From: Bacillota bacterium
Lineage (GTDB): Bacteria > Bacillota > UBA4882 > UBA8346
Assembly: GCA_023401925.1 (NCBI GenBank)
Contig: JAEXDA010000031.1
Location: forward strand, 1-15,095
Direction: 5' to 3'
DNA length: 15,095 bases
In this document: piece by piece, positions 14,320 to 15,095 of the stretch
How the letters are laid out: each line of letters starts with the position of its first letter
How positions within the stretch are numbered: position 1 is the stretch's first letter
The notes under the pieces: generated by a model
The model's input: only the letters and a program-made list of their open reading frames with translations
Told to the model about the DNA's origin: nothing
Database searches by the model: none
Position numbers and translations under genes: made by a program

Positions 14320-14550
14320 CTATTTACCATAGAATCCCATTGCATCAAAGATCTTGCCCAAAACCAGATCCCACAAGGTCATAATTAAAGAAACGGCTAA
14401 AACCGTAATGATAACGACAATAGTATAAGTAATTAACTCTTTACGATTTGGCCAGTTGACTTTCTTTAATTCAGCCGCCACATTACGAAAAAAGCGTCGA
14501 ATCCCTTCAAATGCGGGCTCTTTAGCAGTTTTACTGGTGGGTTGTTGCAT
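14320..14550 (-). CDS. secE: Preprotein translocase subunit SecE
   Basis: SecE is the small membrane subunit that clamps SecY in the SecYEG channel. The product is 76 aa, the single-helix form typical of Gram-positive bacteria. It has a cytoplasmic amphipathic part (FRNVAAELKKVNWPNRKEL, about 21-39) carrying the conserved VNWPNRKEL motif. One transmembrane segment follows at about 40-62 (ITYTIVVIITVLAVSLIMTLW). The start is ATG at 14550..14548, with GAGGTGA 5 nt upstream; an in-frame GTG at 14559 lies inside that SD. It sits between rpmG (70 nt upstream) and nusG (12 nt downstream). Confidence 0.95.
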   Translation of the reverse strand: MQQPTSKTAKEPAFEGIRRFFRNVAAELKKVNWPNRKELITYTIVVIITVLAVSLIMTLWDLVLGKIFDAMGFYGK

Positions 14551-14620
14551 CTTCCTCACCTCTACTTATTCATTGGGGATTTCAGAAAGCTTAACGTTAG
14601 TTAAACTTAACATCTTCCAA

Positions 14621-14770
14621 TTAACGGGTCTCTTTGTGCTCGGTTTCTTTACGGCAAAACTTACAATATTTCATAAGCTCTATCCGTTCAGGATTATTTT
14701 TTTTGTTTTTGTTGGTCCGGTAATTCCGGTTTTTACATTCAGAGCAGGCCAAAGTAATTCCTTCACGCAT
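14621..14770 (-). CDS. rpmG: 50S ribosomal protein L33
   Basis: This is a 49-aa L33 protein of the large subunit, located near the E site. The sequence starts MREGITLACSECKNRNYRTN and ends in a basic KETEHKETR tail. Four cysteines, Cys9-x2-Cys12 and Cys36-x2-Cys39, form an intact zinc ribbon, so this is the zinc-binding (C+) paralogue rather than the zinc-free form expressed under zinc limitation. The ATG at 14770..14768 has AGGAGGTG 6 nt upstream. It is the first gene after a strong promoter and is probably co-transcribed with secE-nusG. The 70-nt gap to secE holds no clear signal beyond a weak TTAAC/GTTAA repeat. Confidence 0.95.
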   Translation of the reverse strand: MREGITLACSECKNRNYRTNKNKKNNPERIELMKYCKFCRKETEHKETR

Positions 14771-14796
14771 CGCTGCCACCTCCTAAATCTAAGGCA

Positions 14797-14838
14797 GTCT
14801 TATTTATGAACTCGCAAAAAAGGCGAAAAAAATAAGAC
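14797..14838 (-). other. Hairpin in the rpmG-secE-nusG leader
   Basis: Reading the minus strand, GTCTTATTT (14838..14830) is a perfect 9-nt inverted match to AAATAAGAC (14805..14797). An inner TCGC/GCGA stem (14826..14823 with 14815..14812) closes on CTTTTTT. It begins about 16 nt after the predicted transcription start and ends 13 nt before the rpmG SD. No U-run follows it, so it is probably not a terminator. It may protect the 5' end or serve regulation. Confidence 0.5.
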
Positions 14839-14860
14839 CCACCGGATCAGTTACTTATAA

Positions 14861-14889
14861 AATTTACCACAATTCATCCATGGTGTCAA
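14861..14889 (-). promoter_or_regulatory. sigma-A-type promoter of rpmG-secE-nusG
   Basis: There is a perfect -35 TTGACA (14889..14884), a 17-nt spacer ending in TTGTGG, and -10 TAAATT (14866..14861) with a TG one base upstream. It lies just downstream of the tuf terminator and about 85 nt before the rpmG SD. It probably also supplies transcription to rplK-rplA. Confidence 0.86.
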
Positions 14890-14908
14890 GAGTAATTTGA
14901 ATGGTTCC

Positions 14909-14943
14909 TAAAATAAAAGACCAGTCATAAAAACCGGTCTTTT
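14909..14943 (-). terminator. Intrinsic terminator of the right-hand tuf gene
   Basis: Reading the minus strand, AAAAGACCGGT (14943..14933) pairs with ACTGGTCTTTT (14925..14915) over 11 bp (one G-U), with a 7-nt loop and a following ATTTT. It lies 25 nt after the tuf stop and separates tuf from the rpmG promoter. Confidence 0.85.
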
Positions 14944-14968
14944 CATTAAAATTTATCAACATCAAGCT

Positions 14969-15095
14969 TTACTCAATAATCTTGGTGATAACGCCGGAAC
15001 CAACGGTACGGCCACCTTCACGAATTGCAAACCGCAGTCCTTCTTCCATTGCAACCGAGGTAATTAACTCAATTGACATTTCAATGCTGTCTCCA
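14969..15095 (-). CDS. tuf: Elongation factor Tu, C-terminal fragment (copy upstream of rpmG)
   Basis: The last 41 residues and TAA stop of a second EF-Tu gene; the rest lies beyond the right edge. The translated end includes EMSIELITSVAMEEGLRFAI, then REGGRTVGSGVITKIIE, the standard domain III terminus of EF-Tu. It is not the same gene as the fragment at the left edge, which is an N-terminus in the same orientation. Position upstream of rpmG-secE-nusG matches the tufB location of many bacteria. It is followed by its own terminator. Confidence 0.95.
   Translation of the reverse strand, partial: GDSIEMSIELITSVAMEEGLRFAIREGGRTVGSGVITKIIE

Noticed and set aside
14548..14559. Longer SecE from GTG at 14559
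   Set aside because: The GTG lies inside the SD that serves the ATG at 14550.
1..15095. Mobile elements, CRISPR arrays, tRNA or rRNA genes, or a novel multigene system
   Set aside because: No transposase, repeat array, cloverleaf or rRNA segment was seen. Every gene has a standard identity in the conserved rif/str cluster, and the rRNA-like motifs found are L1 operators.

Overview
This is a ribosomal-protein and RNA-polymerase supercluster from a Clostridia-like member of the Bacillota, with every gene on the minus strand. Four observations support that placement. RpoB, RpoC and EF-G are of Firmicutes type. S12 has the Firmicutes insertion, and an L7Ae/YbxF-type protein lies between rpoC and rpsL. 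rpmG precedes secE. Shine-Dalgarno (SD) sequences are strong and AGGAGG-like, with frequent TTG starts. GC content looks moderate, about mid-40s percent by eye. Genus cannot be fixed without a search.

Read on the minus strand (right to left), the layout is as follows. The 3' end of a tuf gene is closed by an intrinsic terminator. A strong sigma-A-like promoter then drives rpmG-secE-nusG, followed by rplK-rplA. Each of rplK and rplA is preceded by an RNA motif that copies the L1 binding site of 23S rRNA. An L10 leader with an attenuator terminator precedes rplJ-rplL, which ends at a strong terminator. A second strong promoter and a roughly 200-nt structured leader precede rpoB-rpoC, which ends at a terminator. 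A third strong promoter serves the str operon (L7Ae-like gene, rpsL, rpsG, fusA, and the 5' end of a second tuf). The window is therefore bracketed by two tuf fragments, the C-terminus at the right edge and the N-terminus at the left edge.

The genes form one functional group. They encode the ribosomal stalk and its base (L11, L10, L7/L12), the L1 stalk, S12, S7 and L33, and the translocation and delivery factors EF-G and EF-Tu that work at the stalk. They also encode the RNA polymerase core subunits, the elongation factor NusG, and the SecE translocon subunit. Three autoregulatory RNA elements (two L1, one L10) are visible.

The gene content is ordinary and I see no undescribed multigene system, mobile element, CRISPR array or plus-strand gene. 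The most interesting points are in the non-coding RNA. An 8-bp hairpin sits in the rplK SD-to-start spacer so that folding would restore normal spacing. The rpoB leader has interleaved, mutually exclusive pairings. The L10 leader has a readable terminator/antiterminator switch.
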